Assembly: GCF_913777145.1 (NCBI RefSeq)
Contig: NZ_CAJYPS010000024.1
Coordinates: 124,001 to 188,000, forward strand
Length of the DNA: 64,000 bases
DNA from: an uncultured Roseateles sp.
GTDB lineage: Bacteria > Pseudomonadota > Gammaproteobacteria > Burkholderiales > Burkholderiaceae_C
Direction of reading: 5' to 3'
The position numbers were made by a program, and so were the translations under genes. Below the pieces are notes generated by a model. It was given only the letters and a program-made list of their open reading frames with translations. It did not search any database and had not been told where the DNA came from. The number at the start of each line of letters is the position of its first letter. Positions within the stretch are counted from its first letter, which is position 1. Shown here one piece after another: positions 16,783-29,281 of the stretch.

Positions 16783-17595
16783 ATGCCGCTTCTCACCACG
16801 CTCGCCTTGGCCGCCGCCGCCGGCTCCACGCTGCCGCAATGCAGCTGGGACCGCCCTGGCACCAATCCCTTCATGGGCGACGTGGTCGCGGCCGTGGACC
16901 GCTACCAGGACATCCCGGCCGCCACGCGCGACAAGCTCAAGGCGCGCATGAAGAAGCGCGACTACGACGACATCGCGCTGATCGAGCGCGACAGCATCCA
17001 CGGCCAGGCGCGCTACGACGCCGAGATCCGCGACATGCACTTCGGCCAGGGCAGCGTGTGCCGCACGGTCACGCGCAGCAAGTGGACGCCCACCATGCAG
17101 GAGCGCGGCCTGGTCTATTGCGAGGATGGCCAGTGCATCCTCGTGCCCACGGTGTGCCGCAATGTCAGCCGCATACGCCGCCAGCCCACGGCGATCGCGC
17201 CGGCCCAGGCCGCGGCGGACGAGCCGCAGATGGCCGCCGCCAGCGACCAGACGCCGCTGGAGTTCGACCCGCCAAGCGCCGGTCCGCTGCCGGCCGCCGC
17301 CCCGGCTGCCGCGCCGGGCAGCTTTGCGCAGCTGGCCAGCTTGCCGGCCGACGCCGCACCGTCCGGCGGCCTGCTGGGCGGCGGCACGGCCGCGCCCAGC
17401 ACCGCCCTGCCTTCGGCCGGTGTCAGCCCCGGCGGGCTGGCACTGCCGGGCCTGAGCATCCCGCCGCTGCCGCCGGGCCGCCAGGTGTCCAGCCTGCCCA
17501 CCGACACCCCGCCCATCCCCGAGCCCTCGACCTGGGCGCTGCTGGCGCTGGGTCTGTGGGTGGTGATGGGCCGCGCCCGCGCACGCCGCCGCTGA
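16783..17595 (+). CDS. MHFG family PEP-CTERM protein
   Basis: 270 residues. A short hydrophobic N-terminus (MPLLTTLALAAAAGS) precedes a conserved-looking domain with four cysteines and the stretch RDMHFGQGSVCR, the feature behind the name 'MHFG family'. A low-complexity Ala/Pro region of about 110 residues follows, then the C-terminal sorting tail PIPEPSTWALLALGLWVV with a basic end. PEP-CTERM tails direct proteins to exosortase for cleavage at the inner membrane before export. No exosortase gene is in the window. The exported role is unknown. Confidence 0.85.
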   Translation: MPLLTTLALAAAAGSTLPQCSWDRPGTNPFMGDVVAAVDRYQDIPAATRDKLKARMKKRDYDDIALIERDSIHGQARYDAEIRDMHFGQGSVCRTVTRSKWTPTMQERGLVYCEDGQCILVPTVCRNVSRIRRQPTAIAPAQAAADEPQMAAASDQTPLEFDPPSAGPLPAAAPAAAPGSFAQLASLPADAAPSGGLLGGGTAAPSTALPSAGVSPGGLALPGLSIPPLPPGRQVSSLPTDTPPIPEPSTWALLALGLWVVMGRARARRR

Positions 17596-17601
17596 TCGAC
17601 G

Positions 17602-17625
17602 GCGGGGCGCCCGCGAGCGCCCCGC
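17602..17625. terminator. Hairpin between convergent genes
   Basis: A perfect 9-bp stem, GCGGGGCGC (17602-17610) and GCGCCCCGC (17617-17625), with a six-base loop, fills the gap between the PEP-CTERM gene and uvrA. There is no T tract on either strand, so it may be a weak or Rho-assisted bidirectional stop. Confidence 0.55.
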
Positions 17626-20556
<2,931 letters not shown>

Positions 20557-20607
20557 GATAGGGCGCCACAATCGTCCGGCACCGCACAAGGATTGCAGGA
20601 GGGTCGA

Positions 20608-22590
20608 TTGATACAGCGATTGATGGCTACTGTTGCGTTGGCCAGCGTGGGCTTGGCCATGCCGCCCGCCCAAGCCGAGGCCCCGCCCCTGCGTGACTTC
20701 TTCAAGACTGCGGCGGTACAGGAGCCCAAGCTCAGCCCCAGCGGCCGCTATTTGGCCGTACAGATGGCCGGACCCGATGGACGGGTGAGATTGGCTGTCA
20801 TTGACCTGCAGACCATGCAGCCTGGCAAGGTCATTGCCGGCTTCACAGGGGCCGATGTGGCCAAGCACGCTTGGATCAACGACAAGCGACTGGTATTCCA
20901 GATCCGCAATCTGGTTGACGGAACTCAGAAGGTGATTGCCCCAGGCCTCTGGGCCGTGGATCGCGATGCAGGCAACTTTCGACAGCTGATTTACAGCGAT
21001 TTCGACAACAAGGAAAGCACGACCTCCCACATCAATGACCGGCGCCTGGAAGGCAACTGGGCCTTCTACCGCACCGTGTCCGACGGCAGTGAGGACGTGC
21101 TCGTCGTGCGACGGCCCTGGAGCAACGAAAGAGATACGGTCGGCGTCCAGATGTCGAGGCTCAACACGCAGACCGGCATCAGGCGTGATCTCAGCGAGGG
21201 GCTGCCGGAACACGTCACCTCATGGGTCACTGACCCGCGGGGTGAGCCGCGCGCCGTGACCGCGATCAACCAGGGTGGAAAGAAGATCTACCTGCGCCAA
21301 CAGGATGGGCGCTGGAAGCTCTGGCAAGATTTGAAAAGTTACTACGACCCGCACGCCGCACCCTATTGGTTCAGCAGCGACGGACAGGCCCTCGCGCTGT
21401 CCAGCTTCCAAGGCTTCAATGCGTTGTTCCGGCTCTCGGGTGACGCCATGGAACCCGAGCAGTCCCCGCTGTTGAGTATGAAGGGCTACGACTTCCACGG
21501 CCAGGTGATCGTCGACGAACCGACACAGAAACTGCTGGGCGTGCAGTTCGAGACTGACGCACCTGGCAGCGCCTGGTTCGACGCAGAGATGCGTGCGATG
21601 CAGGCCGACATTGACGCCAAGCTACCGACAACAGTGAACCGGATTGAATGCCTTCGCTGCCTGCAGGCATCGCACATCGTGGTGACCTCGACATCAGACC
21701 GCCAGCCCGATCTGTACTACCTGTACAAGCCAGCCGACAAGAGTCTTCAACTAATTGCCGCGCAGCGGCCGGAGATCAAGGCGGCCGACATGGGCCTGCG
21801 GGATGTCTACCGCTTCAAGGCCAGGGACCAGCTTGAGATCCCGGTGCTGGTGACGCATCCGGTCCCAAAGCACAAAGGCAAGGCGCCTGCAGTCGTGCTG
21901 GTGCATGGAGGCCCCTGGGTGAGAGGCACTCACTGGACCTGGGAGCCAATGGCCCAGTTCCTCGCCAGCCGCGGCTACCTGGTGCTAGAACCCGAATTTC
22001 GAGGCAGCACAGGATACGGCTGGCGCCACTTCCGTGCGGGCTGGAACCAGTGGGGTCTTGCCATGCAGGATGATTTGGCCGACACCGTTGCCTGGGCGGC
22101 CAAGCAGGGATGGATTGATCCGCAACGCGTTTGCATCGCTGGTGCGAGTTACGGTGGCTACGCTGCCCTGATGGGAGCCATACAGCAGGCCGATATCTTC
22201 AAATGCGCCATCGACTGGGCCGGCGTCTCCGATTTGGATCTCCTGTTCAATGCCCGCTGGAGCGACATGTCCGAAGAGTCGCGCAGCTACGGAACCAGAC
22301 AGCTGGTCGGCGACCCCGTAGCGGATGCCGAGCGATTCAAGCTCACCTCGCCTCTACAAAGGGCGGCCGACATCAAGCTGCCGTTGCTGATTGCCCACGG
22401 TGGCCAGGACAACCGCGTGCCCGCCCAGCACGCCACCCGACTCAAGGCGGCGATGCGCCCAGACCAAGCACTGGAATGGGTCGTCTACCCGGAAGAAGGC
22501 CATGGCTGGCATGAACTCAAGACCAACGAGGACTTCTGGGGTCGCGTTGAGCGTTTTCTGGCGAGCCATATCGGCAGGCCGACAAACTGA
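20608..22590 (+). CDS. S9 family (prolyl-oligopeptidase-type) serine peptidase
   Basis: About 660 residues. A signal peptide ([15 protein letters not shown]) is followed by a seven-bladed beta-propeller-like region and a C-terminal alpha/beta-hydrolase domain. The catalytic triad is readable: Ser514 in GASYGG, Asp601 in HGGQDNRVP and His632 in EEGHGWHE. It likely degrades short peptides in the periplasm, as acylaminoacyl- or dipeptidyl-peptidases do. The start is taken as TTG at 20608 because AGGAGGG at 20597-20603 is correctly spaced to it, while ATG at 20623 is too far. Codon use is clearly less GC-rich than in the flanking genes, suggesting later acquisition. Confidence 0.88.
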   Translation: MIQRLMATVALASVGLAMPPAQAEAPPLRDFFKTAAVQEPKLSPSGRYLAVQMAGPDGRVRLAVIDLQTMQPGKVIAGFTGADVAKHAWINDKRLVFQIRNLVDGTQKVIAPGLWAVDRDAGNFRQLIYSDFDNKESTTSHINDRRLEGNWAFYRTVSDGSEDVLVVRRPWSNERDTVGVQMSRLNTQTGIRRDLSEGLPEHVTSWVTDPRGEPRAVTAINQGGKKIYLRQQDGRWKLWQDLKSYYDPHAAPYWFSSDGQALALSSFQGFNALFRLSGDAMEPEQSPLLSMKGYDFHGQVIVDEPTQKLLGVQFETDAPGSAWFDAEMRAMQADIDAKLPTTVNRIECLRCLQASHIVVTSTSDRQPDLYYLYKPADKSLQLIAAQRPEIKAADMGLRDVYRFKARDQLEIPVLVTHPVPKHKGKAPAVVLVHGGPWVRGTHWTWEPMAQFLASRGYLVLEPEFRGSTGYGWRHFRAGWNQWGLAMQDDLADTVAWAAKQGWIDPQRVCIAGASYGGYAALMGAIQQADIFKCAIDWAGVSDLDLLFNARWSDMSEESRSYGTRQLVGDPVADAERFKLTSPLQRAADIKLPLLIAHGGQDNRVPAQHATRLKAAMRPDQALEWVVYPEEGHGWHELKTNEDFWGRVERFLASHIGRPTN

Positions 22591-22670
22591 CCTGACCCGC
22601 CACCTTGGCCAGCTCTTGCCATTTATGCGACCAGATACATAAAAATGTAGGCTTCTGTAAGGGAGCCCCT

Positions 22671-23915
22671 GTGAAAGAAGAGTTGCGCAAGCGCCGGTCG
22701 TGGCTGGATGGCTTCATGGCCTATCCGGCGCCCGCCGGCCTCAGCGAGGCCCAGCTGCGCGAGAACATCATCCTGCTGGACCAGGCGCTCTACACGCTCT
22801 GGAACCTCGGCGACAACCTGATCTACGCCTGGACGCCGGAACACCAGGGCCTGCGCGTGCTGGTGGCGCCCCACCCCATGCTGACCGAGTTCCTGCAAGG
22901 CGACGGCCATCTGTCGCCGGCCGAAGTCACGCGGCGCTCGCGCCTGCTGGACAAGCTGCTGTCCAACCAGGAACACCTGGAAACCCAGGCCTTCGACCAG
23001 ATGGCCGCCGAGCTGGGCATAGGCCCCCAGCTGATCGAACTGCCCTTCGACCCGGCGCAGTCGCTGGGCCTGCCGTTGATCGCGGCGATCGCGGCGCGCT
23101 ACGGCATCCGCCTGGTCGAGGACCGTGCGGTCATCCTGTTCGACGCGGTGGGCTTTTCTCGCCTCACGCCGCTGCAGCAGGTGGTGCAGCTGAACTCACT
23201 GTCCTGCTCGGTGAACGCAGCCTACGCCAAGCTGCTGGACCGCGAGATCAACATCAACTTCGCGCGCACCACCACCGGCGATGGCTTCTACATCTGGAAC
23301 CGCATGCGCGGCGTCGAGGCCAATGTGGAGCTGTACCAGCTGATGCAGTTCATCCTGGCCGACAACGCGCTGGCCCGCGAGCGCGCCAGCAACCCCATGA
23401 CGGTGCCGCAGCTGCGGGCCTGCTTCCATGTCGGCTCGCACTACGAGTTCTACCAGTCCGAGGGCCTGAACCCGACCTCGTTCAGCTACCTGGTGGGCCA
23501 GGTCACCATCGAGCTGGCCCGCATGATCGACCACGCGCTGCCGGGCCAGATCCTGGTGGGCAAGTTCAACACGCTGATGCACGACGAGAGCACCGGCGGC
23601 AATGTGCGCATTGACAGCCTGGACTTCGTCGAGCGCACCCGCGCGCCGCTGCGCAGCCTCAACGGCCTCAAACTGGCCGGCGCCGAGGTGGACGAGATCT
23701 CCTGCTACCTGACCGGCCGACGCGACAGCACCGGCCTGTGGGGCATCAGCGAGTACCAGATCGCCGACAAGCACGGCTTCATCCACCGCGTCTACAACGC
23801 CAAGATCAACATCCACCGGCGCCACGGTGAGCCCATCTACCTGGGCCTGCGCGAGGAAGACCTGCCCGAGGATGCCAACCGGCGCGTCGCCGACACCCAC
23901 TACGCGGAGCTCTGA
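22671..23915 (+). CDS. Class III nucleotide-cyclase-like protein, atypical
   Basis: 414 residues from a GTG at 22671 with AAGGGAG upstream. The N-terminal 150 residues are helical and not recognised. A class III cyclase-like domain follows: VILFDAVGFSRLTP holds the first metal Asp (D158) and TTGDGFYIW the second (D204), with normal spacing. The later VGQVTIELARMIDHALPGQ aligns with the usual VNxAARL segment, keeping the Arg but lacking the Asn that orients ribose, so catalysis is uncertain. It may be a divergent cyclase or a nucleotide-binding regulator. A bona fide cyclase gene follows 91 bases downstream. Confidence 0.65.
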   Translation: MKEELRKRRSWLDGFMAYPAPAGLSEAQLRENIILLDQALYTLWNLGDNLIYAWTPEHQGLRVLVAPHPMLTEFLQGDGHLSPAEVTRRSRLLDKLLSNQEHLETQAFDQMAAELGIGPQLIELPFDPAQSLGLPLIAAIAARYGIRLVEDRAVILFDAVGFSRLTPLQQVVQLNSLSCSVNAAYAKLLDREININFARTTTGDGFYIWNRMRGVEANVELYQLMQFILADNALARERASNPMTVPQLRACFHVGSHYEFYQSEGLNPTSFSYLVGQVTIELARMIDHALPGQILVGKFNTLMHDESTGGNVRIDSLDFVERTRAPLRSLNGLKLAGAEVDEISCYLTGRRDSTGLWGISEYQIADKHGFIHRVYNAKINIHRRHGEPIYLGLREEDLPEDANRRVADTHYAEL

Positions 23916-24006
23916 CGCGGCCTGACCGCGCCGATCTGCCGCGCAGATAGAGAGGCAGCACCAAAACCGCCCGCGAGCCCCCTGCCGCCGCCCCTGCCCC
24001 GCTACG

Positions 24007-27006
24007 ATGTCCGGCGCCGTGATGTCCAGTTCCGCTCTCCCTGCCCCACCGCCGCCGCCGGGCGGCCAACGCCGGCTGCTGACGCTGCTGTTCGTCGACC
24101 TGAGCAGCTCCACCGCCATGGCCGAGTGGATGGAGGCCGAGCACTACGCGACCATGCTGGCCGGGCTGCGCGGGCTGTACGAGCAGATCGTGCCGCGCCA
24201 CGGCGGCGTGATCGCCCGCATCCAGGGCGACGGCATGCTGGCGGTGTTCGGCTATCCCGAAGTGCGCGAGGACGACGGCCGGCGTGCCACCGAGACCGCG
24301 CTGGAGCTGCATGCGGCGGTGCGCGGCCTGCTGCCGCCCGGGCCGCGCCCAGCCGACTTCACCGGCCTCACGCTGCACAGCGGCATCCACGCCGGCGTGG
24401 TGCTGATCAACGCCGGCGACGAAATGCGGGGCCGCTTCGAGCTGCTGGGCAATGCGCCCAACATCGCGGCCCGGCTGTCCGAGGCCGCGCGGGCCGACGA
24501 GATCTTCGCCAGCGAGGACAGCCTGGGCCTGCAGGCCCAGTTCTTCGACACCGGCCCGCGCTTCAGCCTGCGCCTGCGCGGCCGCGGCACGCCGCTGTCG
24601 GTCTACCGCGTGGGCGGCCGCGCCGCGGTGGACCGCCGCTTCGACGCCAGCGTGCGCCGCGGCCTGGCGCCGCTGGTGGGTCGCCAGAACGAGCTGGTGC
24701 GGCTGGAGGCCGGCCTGACACGCGCGCTGGCCGGCCAGACCGTTTGGCTGGGCGTGCGCGCCGGCGCGGGCGTGGGCAAGACCCGGCTCATCGAGGAATT
24801 CCTGCGTCGCGCATCCGACCAGCCCTGCCAGATCCTGCGCGGCTACTGCGAGAGCTACCTCAGCGCCGAGCCGCTGCAGCCCTTCCTGCAGATGCAGCGC
24901 GCGCTGCACCTGGACCCCGACGAGCCGGAGGAACCGGTCGCCGAGCTGGAGGCCGCCCGCCAGGCCGCGCCCGGCCAGCGCGCCCAGGCCTTGCTGGCGC
25001 TGCTGCTGGCGCTGGCACGGCGCCGGCCCCAGCTGCTGGTGATCGACGACCTGCAGTGGGCTGACGACGCCTCGCTGCGCCTGCTGCACCAGCTGCGCAC
25101 CGCCGCGCGCCGCGCCGACCTGCCGCTGCTGCTGCTGACCGCCAGCCGCCCGCTGGTGGGCGCCGACCCGCTCACCAGCCCCGACGACCGCGCCCAGCTG
25201 CTGGAGTTGCAGCCGCTGAACGACTACGAGGCCGCGGCGGCGGTGCAGCAGCTGCTGCCGCAGGCCAACCCCTTCGTCACCGCCGAGGTGCAGCGCCACG
25301 CCGGCGGCAACCCGCTGTTCATCGAGGAGCTGTGCCACGCGGCCGCCGATGCCGAGGTGCAGCTGGCCGAGGCCCAGCCCGGCTCGGCCTGGCTGGCCAC
25401 GCTGGTCGAGTCGCGCGTGGCGCGCCTGCCGGCCGAGCAGGCCCAGCTGGTACGGCTGGCCGCAGTCATAGGCACGGTGATTCCGGTGTGGCTGCTGAAG
25501 GCGCTGTCCGGCTGCGACGAGCAGCACCCCGATGTGCAGGCGCTGGCGCTGCAGGACTTCATCTTCCCGGACCGCCAGCCCGGCCAGCTGCGCTTCAAGC
25601 ACGGCATCACGCGCGACGTGGTCTACGAAGCCACCGGCCTGCACGAGCGCCAGGCGCTGCACCGGCGCATCAGCGCGGCACTCAGTGAGCGCGCCGGCCA
25701 GGCGGCCGAGAGCACGACCGCGGCGCTGCACGAGCAGCTGGCCTACCACGACGCCGCCGCGCACGACTGGGTGTCCGCCGCCCGCCACGCCGAGGCCGCG
25801 GGCGACCAGGCGCTGGTCGCTTCCGCGCTGGACCGCGCCAAGAAGCAGTTCCGCGCCGCACTGGCCGCGCTGGAATTCCTGCCCGAGGACGCCGAGCGCC
25901 GGCGGCGCTGGGTGGGCATCGCACAGCGCCTGGGCATGGCCTGCGTGTTCGACGCCTCGCGCGACGACCTGCGCGTGCTGCAGCACGCCACCGCGCTGGC
26001 CCATGCGGACGGCGACCTGGGCCTGATCGCGCGCACCGAATACTGGCTGGCCTACGTCGGCTATGCGCTGGGCGAGACCCGGCACAGCCTGGGCCACGCC
26101 CAGGCCGCGGTCGCGGCCGCCCAGGTCAGCAACGACCAGGCACTGCTGGCCCAGCTGCCGGGCACCATGGGCCAGCTGCATGCGGCGGCGGCGCACTACG
26201 ACGTCGCGCTGCCGCTGCTGGACGAGGCCATCGCCCGCCAGCGGCCGCGCTCGCGCAACCCGGTGAACCAGGTGGGCCTGTCGTTCTCGCTGTGCTGCCG
26301 CGCCTATGTGATGGCCGACCAGGGTCGCTTCGATCTCGCCTACGAGGCTTTCGACGAAGCGCTCGCGCCCTTCGACGGCAGCGGCCACGCGGTGGAAGCC
26401 AGCATCCAGGGCTGGCGTGCGGCGGTGCTGCTGTGGCAGGGCCGCTGGGCCGAGGCGCGTGCGGCCGCCTGGCGCGCCCACCGCGTCGGCGCCCAGGTGC
26501 GCTCCATGTTCACCTGCGCGATGGGTCATGCGGCCGGCGCCTATGGCGGCTGGATGCAGGCCGCCACGCCCACCGCGGCCCGCGACATCCTGGATGCCAC
26601 CGCCTGGCTGGCGCCGCGCGGTGGCGGGCTCTACAGCTCCTTCAACCACGGCTGGCTGGCCGACATCCTGTCGCAGCGCGGTGAGGTGGGCGTGGCGCGC
26701 CGGCACATCGCCCATGCGCTGCGCCGCGGCCGTCAGGACGACTGGCTGGGCGGCGCGATGGCCTACCGCGCGGCCGCCCGGCTCGCGGCCCAGGCCGGCG
26801 ACGGCGCGCGTGCCCGCGCCTGCCTGGCGCAGGCCGGCCGCATCGCGGAGCGCCGCCAGTCCGCCCACGAGGCCGCGGTGAACGCTCTGCTGCAGGCCGA
26901 GCTGCGCCTGGACGCGCACTGGCCCGCCGCGCTGGAGCAGGCCCGCCAGGCCTTCGAGCGCCTGGCCATGCCCGGCTTTCTGGCGCTCTGCCCGCCGCCG
27001 GCCTGA
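24007..27006 (+). CDS. Adenylate/guanylate cyclase fused to an AAA/STAND ATPase with TPR-like C-terminus
   Basis: 999 residues. The N-terminal class III cyclase domain (about 20-205) has metal residues D31 (LFVDLSSST) and D75 (IQGDGML), and the ribose and transition-state segment NAPNIAARL, so it looks active. Next is an ATPase module with P-loop GAGVGKTR (about residue 256) and Walker B LLVIDDLQWAD, typical of large LuxR/STAND-like signal ATPases. The C-terminal half is helical repeat sequence. The layout suggests a ligand- or partner-gated second-messenger enzyme in the cytoplasm; the signal is unknown. Alternative starts at 24007 and 24022 cannot be separated. It ends 16 bases from the convergent histidine kinase. 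Confidence 0.85.
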   Translation: MSGAVMSSSALPAPPPPPGGQRRLLTLLFVDLSSSTAMAEWMEAEHYATMLAGLRGLYEQIVPRHGGVIARIQGDGMLAVFGYPEVREDDGRRATETALELHAAVRGLLPPGPRPADFTGLTLHSGIHAGVVLINAGDEMRGRFELLGNAPNIAARLSEAARADEIFASEDSLGLQAQFFDTGPRFSLRLRGRGTPLSVYRVGGRAAVDRRFDASVRRGLAPLVGRQNELVRLEAGLTRALAGQTVWLGVRAGAGVGKTRLIEEFLRRASDQPCQILRGYCESYLSAEPLQPFLQMQRALHLDPDEPEEPVAELEAARQAAPGQRAQALLALLLALARRRPQLLVIDDLQWADDASLRLLHQLRTAARRADLPLLLLTASRPLVGADPLTSPDDRAQLLELQPLNDYEAAAAVQQLLPQANPFVTAEVQRHAGGNPLFIEELCHAAADAEVQLAEAQPGSAWLATLVESRVARLPAEQAQLVRLAAVIGTVIPVWLLKALSGCDEQHPDVQALALQDFIFPDRQPGQLRFKHGITRDVVYEATGLHERQALHRRISAALSERAGQAAESTTAALHEQLAYHDAAAHDWVSAARHAEAAGDQALVASALDRAKKQFRAALAALEFLPEDAERRRRWVGIAQRLGMACVFDASRDDLRVLQHATALAHADGDLGLIARTEYWLAYVGYALGETRHSLGHAQAAVAAAQVSNDQALLAQLPGTMGQLHAAAAHYDVALPLLDEAIARQRPRSRNPVNQVGLSFSLCCRAYVMADQGRFDLAYEAFDEALAPFDGSGHAVEASIQGWRAAVLLWQGRWAEARAAAWRAHRVGAQVRSMFTCAMGHAAGAYGGWMQAATPTAARDILDATAWLAPRGGGLYSSFNHGWLADILSQRGEVGVARRHIAHALRRGRQDDWLGGAMAYRAAARLAAQAGDGARARACLAQAGRIAERRQSAHEAAVNALLQAELRLDAHWPAALEQARQAFERLAMPGFLALCPPPA

Positions 27007-27022
27007 AGCTCCCGGGCGGGTC

Positions 27023-28738
27023 TCAGGCCGCCACCAGCGCCAGGCGCTCCTCCAACGGCAGATCCAGCCGCACCACGGTGCCTCGGCCCGGCGTGCTGTC
27101 GATCTGGATGCTGCCGCCCAGCAGGCCGCTGACCAGGCTGTGCGCGACGAACAGCCCCAGGCCGCTGCCGCCCTGGCCGAAGGCGGTGGTGAAGAAGGGC
27201 TCGAAGGCGCGCGCCACATCCGCGGCCGGCATGCCGGCGCCGTTGTCGCCCACCTCCATGCGCAGGCGCCGGCCGTCCGCGCTGCGTTGGGCCTGCACCG
27301 TGATCTGGCCCAACCGACCCGCCGGAAAGCCGTGCAGGCAGGCGTTCTCCAGCAGCTGTTCCAGTACCTGCTGCAGCACGTCGGGGTAGCCGTCCAGCTG
27401 CAGCGTCTCGGGCACATGGCAGACCAGCTGCACCCGCCCCACGTCCAGCCGCGTCTGCACCAGCGCCCAGGCCTGCAGCACGGTGGCGCGCGGGCCGAAG
27501 CGGGTTCGCCGCACCTGGCCGGGCCCCTCGGTCAGCTGCTTGAAGCGATTGATCAGGCGCAGCGCCCGGTCCACGTTCTGCTCGATCAGCGCGGTGGAGC
27601 TGTGGGCCTGGTCCAGCCAGTCGGTCAGCATCTGGCGCTTGAGGGGCTGGCGGTCGGCCAGCTGGCCCTGCAGCGCGGCGCTCTGCGCCTGCAATGCATT
27701 GGCCGCCAGCAGCGCATTGCCCAGCGGCGTGTTCATCTCATGCGCGATGCCGGCCACCAGCCGGCCCAGCGCGGCCAGCTTGCGGCTGGCCAGCAGCTCG
27801 TCCTGCGCGGCCGCGAGCGCGGCCGTGCGTTCGCGCACCTGTTCCTCCAGCCACTGCGCATTGCGGCGCCGCTCGGCATCGCGGCGCGCCTGGTCCAGCG
27901 CGATGCCGGCCAGGTGGCTGGCGGTCTGCAGCGCATGCAGCTCGGCCGCACAGGGGCGGCGCACCTGGCGGTAGTACATCGCAAAGCTGCCCACCACGCC
28001 CTGGCCGGCCGCGTGGATGGGCTCGGACCAGCAGGCCCGCAGCCCGTGCGGCAAGGCCAGGTCCTTGTAGGGCGCCCACAGCGGGTCGGTCGCGATGTCC
28101 TCGACGATGACGGTGCGGTCCTCGTGCATCGCGGTGCCGCAGGAGCCCACGCCCGGCCCGATCGCGACGCCGTCCAGCGCCTGCATGTAGTCCGCCGGCA
28201 TGCGCGGGCCCACGCCGCGGCGGATGTGGCAGCCATCGGCGTCCAGCAGCAGCACCGAGCAGTACAGGCCGTCGAACTGCGCCTCGATCAGCCCGGTCAG
28301 CCGCGCCAGCACCGTCTCCAGCGGCCGGCCGGTCGCCACCATTTCCAGCAGCTCGTTGCGGCCGGCATCCAGCAGCCGGGCCAGCTGCAGCGCGCCCAGG
28401 TCCAGCAGGCAGACCGTCACCAGCGTCGGGTCCTCGGCCAGGCTGCTCAGGTGCAGCTCCTGGCGGTGCACCCGGCCCTCGGCGCCCTGCAGACTCCAGA
28501 CCGCCCGGCGCAGCTCGCCGGCTTGCAGCCCGTCGAACAGTTCGGCCAGCGCGGCAGCGGACTCGCGCCCGTCGGGCTGCGTGGGCGGGCACAGCCGGGC
28601 CAGCGGCTGGCCCTGCAGCGCCTCGGCCTCATGGCCCAGCACCCCCGGCTGGCCCGCCGCCGCCACGATGGGCAGGCCGGGTGCCAGCCGCACCGACAGC
28701 AGGGTCACCAGCATCACGTTGTTCATCTCGCCCCCCAT
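27023..28738 (-). CDS. GAF-domain sensor histidine kinase
   Basis: About 571 residues from ATG at 28738; the frame is open to a GTG at 28825, but that would run through a promoter on the other strand. A PAS-like region (1-110) is followed by a GAF domain (about 140-290; GVGSCGTAMHEDRTVIVEDI), a coiled coil, and a kinase core with the H box GIAHEMNTPLGN (His333), N box LLENACLHGF, G boxes EVGDNGAGMP and GGSGLGLFVAHSLV. No membrane helices are visible, so it is a soluble sensor. It lacks a neighbouring response regulator, so its partner is unknown. Confidence 0.9.
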   Translation of the reverse strand: MGGEMNNVMLVTLLSVRLAPGLPIVAAAGQPGVLGHEAEALQGQPLARLCPPTQPDGRESAAALAELFDGLQAGELRRAVWSLQGAEGRVHRQELHLSSLAEDPTLVTVCLLDLGALQLARLLDAGRNELLEMVATGRPLETVLARLTGLIEAQFDGLYCSVLLLDADGCHIRRGVGPRMPADYMQALDGVAIGPGVGSCGTAMHEDRTVIVEDIATDPLWAPYKDLALPHGLRACWSEPIHAAGQGVVGSFAMYYRQVRRPCAAELHALQTASHLAGIALDQARRDAERRRNAQWLEEQVRERTAALAAAQDELLASRKLAALGRLVAGIAHEMNTPLGNALLAANALQAQSAALQGQLADRQPLKRQMLTDWLDQAHSSTALIEQNVDRALRLINRFKQLTEGPGQVRRTRFGPRATVLQAWALVQTRLDVGRVQLVCHVPETLQLDGYPDVLQQVLEQLLENACLHGFPAGRLGQITVQAQRSADGRRLRMEVGDNGAGMPAADVARAFEPFFTTAFGQGGSGLGLFVAHSLVSGLLGGSIQIDSTPGRGTVVRLDLPLEERLALVAA

Positions 28739-28786
28739 GGACACCGCGCGGGCCGCTTCTCGAGGCGCGCGCAGCACACTGCCCAG

Positions 28787-28813
28787 TGTCGCGCCGCCAG
28801 CGCCAGAATCGTG
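28787..28813 (+). promoter_or_regulatory. ECF42-type promoter before the first DGPF gene
   Basis: TGTCGC at 28787-28792, a 17-base spacer, and CGTG at 28810-28813, 26 bases before the ATG at 28840. It has the same layout and spacing as the site at 29208. The known ECF42 signature is TGTCGA at -35 and CGAC/CGTC-like at -10. Confidence 0.6.
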
Positions 28814-28839
28814 GTCATCTTTCACGACCTGAACCGCCC

Positions 28840-29187
28840 ATGCCTCACCTGCTGCTGATCATCGAACCGCCGGGGCAGCGCGCGGCCCGCGGGCGGGCGG
28901 CCGGGGAAGAGGCCTATGCCCGCATGCTGGCCTTCGGCGCCGAGTTGCAGGCCCAAGGCCTGCTGCTGACCAGCCACGCGCTGGGCACGGCCGCGCGGCG
29001 GCTGCAGCGCCGTGACGGCCAGACCACGCTGACCGACGGCCCCTTCGCCGAGGCCAAGGAGATGGTGGGCGGCTTCTTCCTGCTGGACACCGAGGACGCA
29101 GACGTCGCCCAGGCCTGGGCCGAGCGCTGCCCGGCGGCCGAATGGGCGACGGTGGAGATACGCGGCGTGGGCCCCTGCTACCTCTGA
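28840..29187 (+). CDS. YCII-related (DGPF domain) protein
   Basis: 115 residues of the YCII/DGPF family, a small ferredoxin-like fold. The family name comes from the motif seen here as TDGPFAEAKEMVGGFFLLD. Biochemical activity is not established for this branch. DGPF genes are the characteristic neighbours and targets of ECF42 sigma factors, and one is encoded at the end of this cluster. A candidate ECF42 promoter lies directly upstream. No strong ribosome site is visible before the ATG, so the frame could start elsewhere, but MPHLLLIIEP matches the usual first strand. Confidence 0.85.
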   Translation: MPHLLLIIEPPGQRAARGRAAGEEAYARMLAFGAELQAQGLLLTSHALGTAARRLQRRDGQTTLTDGPFAEAKEMVGGFFLLDTEDADVAQAWAERCPAAEWATVEIRGVGPCYL

Positions 29188-29207
29188 CTCGGGGTTTTCA
29201 CCAGGTC

Positions 29208-29234
29208 TGTCGAAAGCCCGCGCGCCGGATCGTC
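29208..29234 (+). promoter_or_regulatory. ECF42-type promoter before the second DGPF gene
   Basis: TGTCGA at 29208-29213, exactly 17 bases, then CGTC at 29231-29234. This is the full published ECF42 promoter signature, placed 48 bases before the ATG at 29282 and ahead of an operon ending in the ECF42 gene itself, which implies positive autoregulation. Confidence 0.75.
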
Positions 29235-29281
29235 GTGCAGGGGAAGGCGGCCACCGGCCGTCCCATCACGAGGAGATCCCC

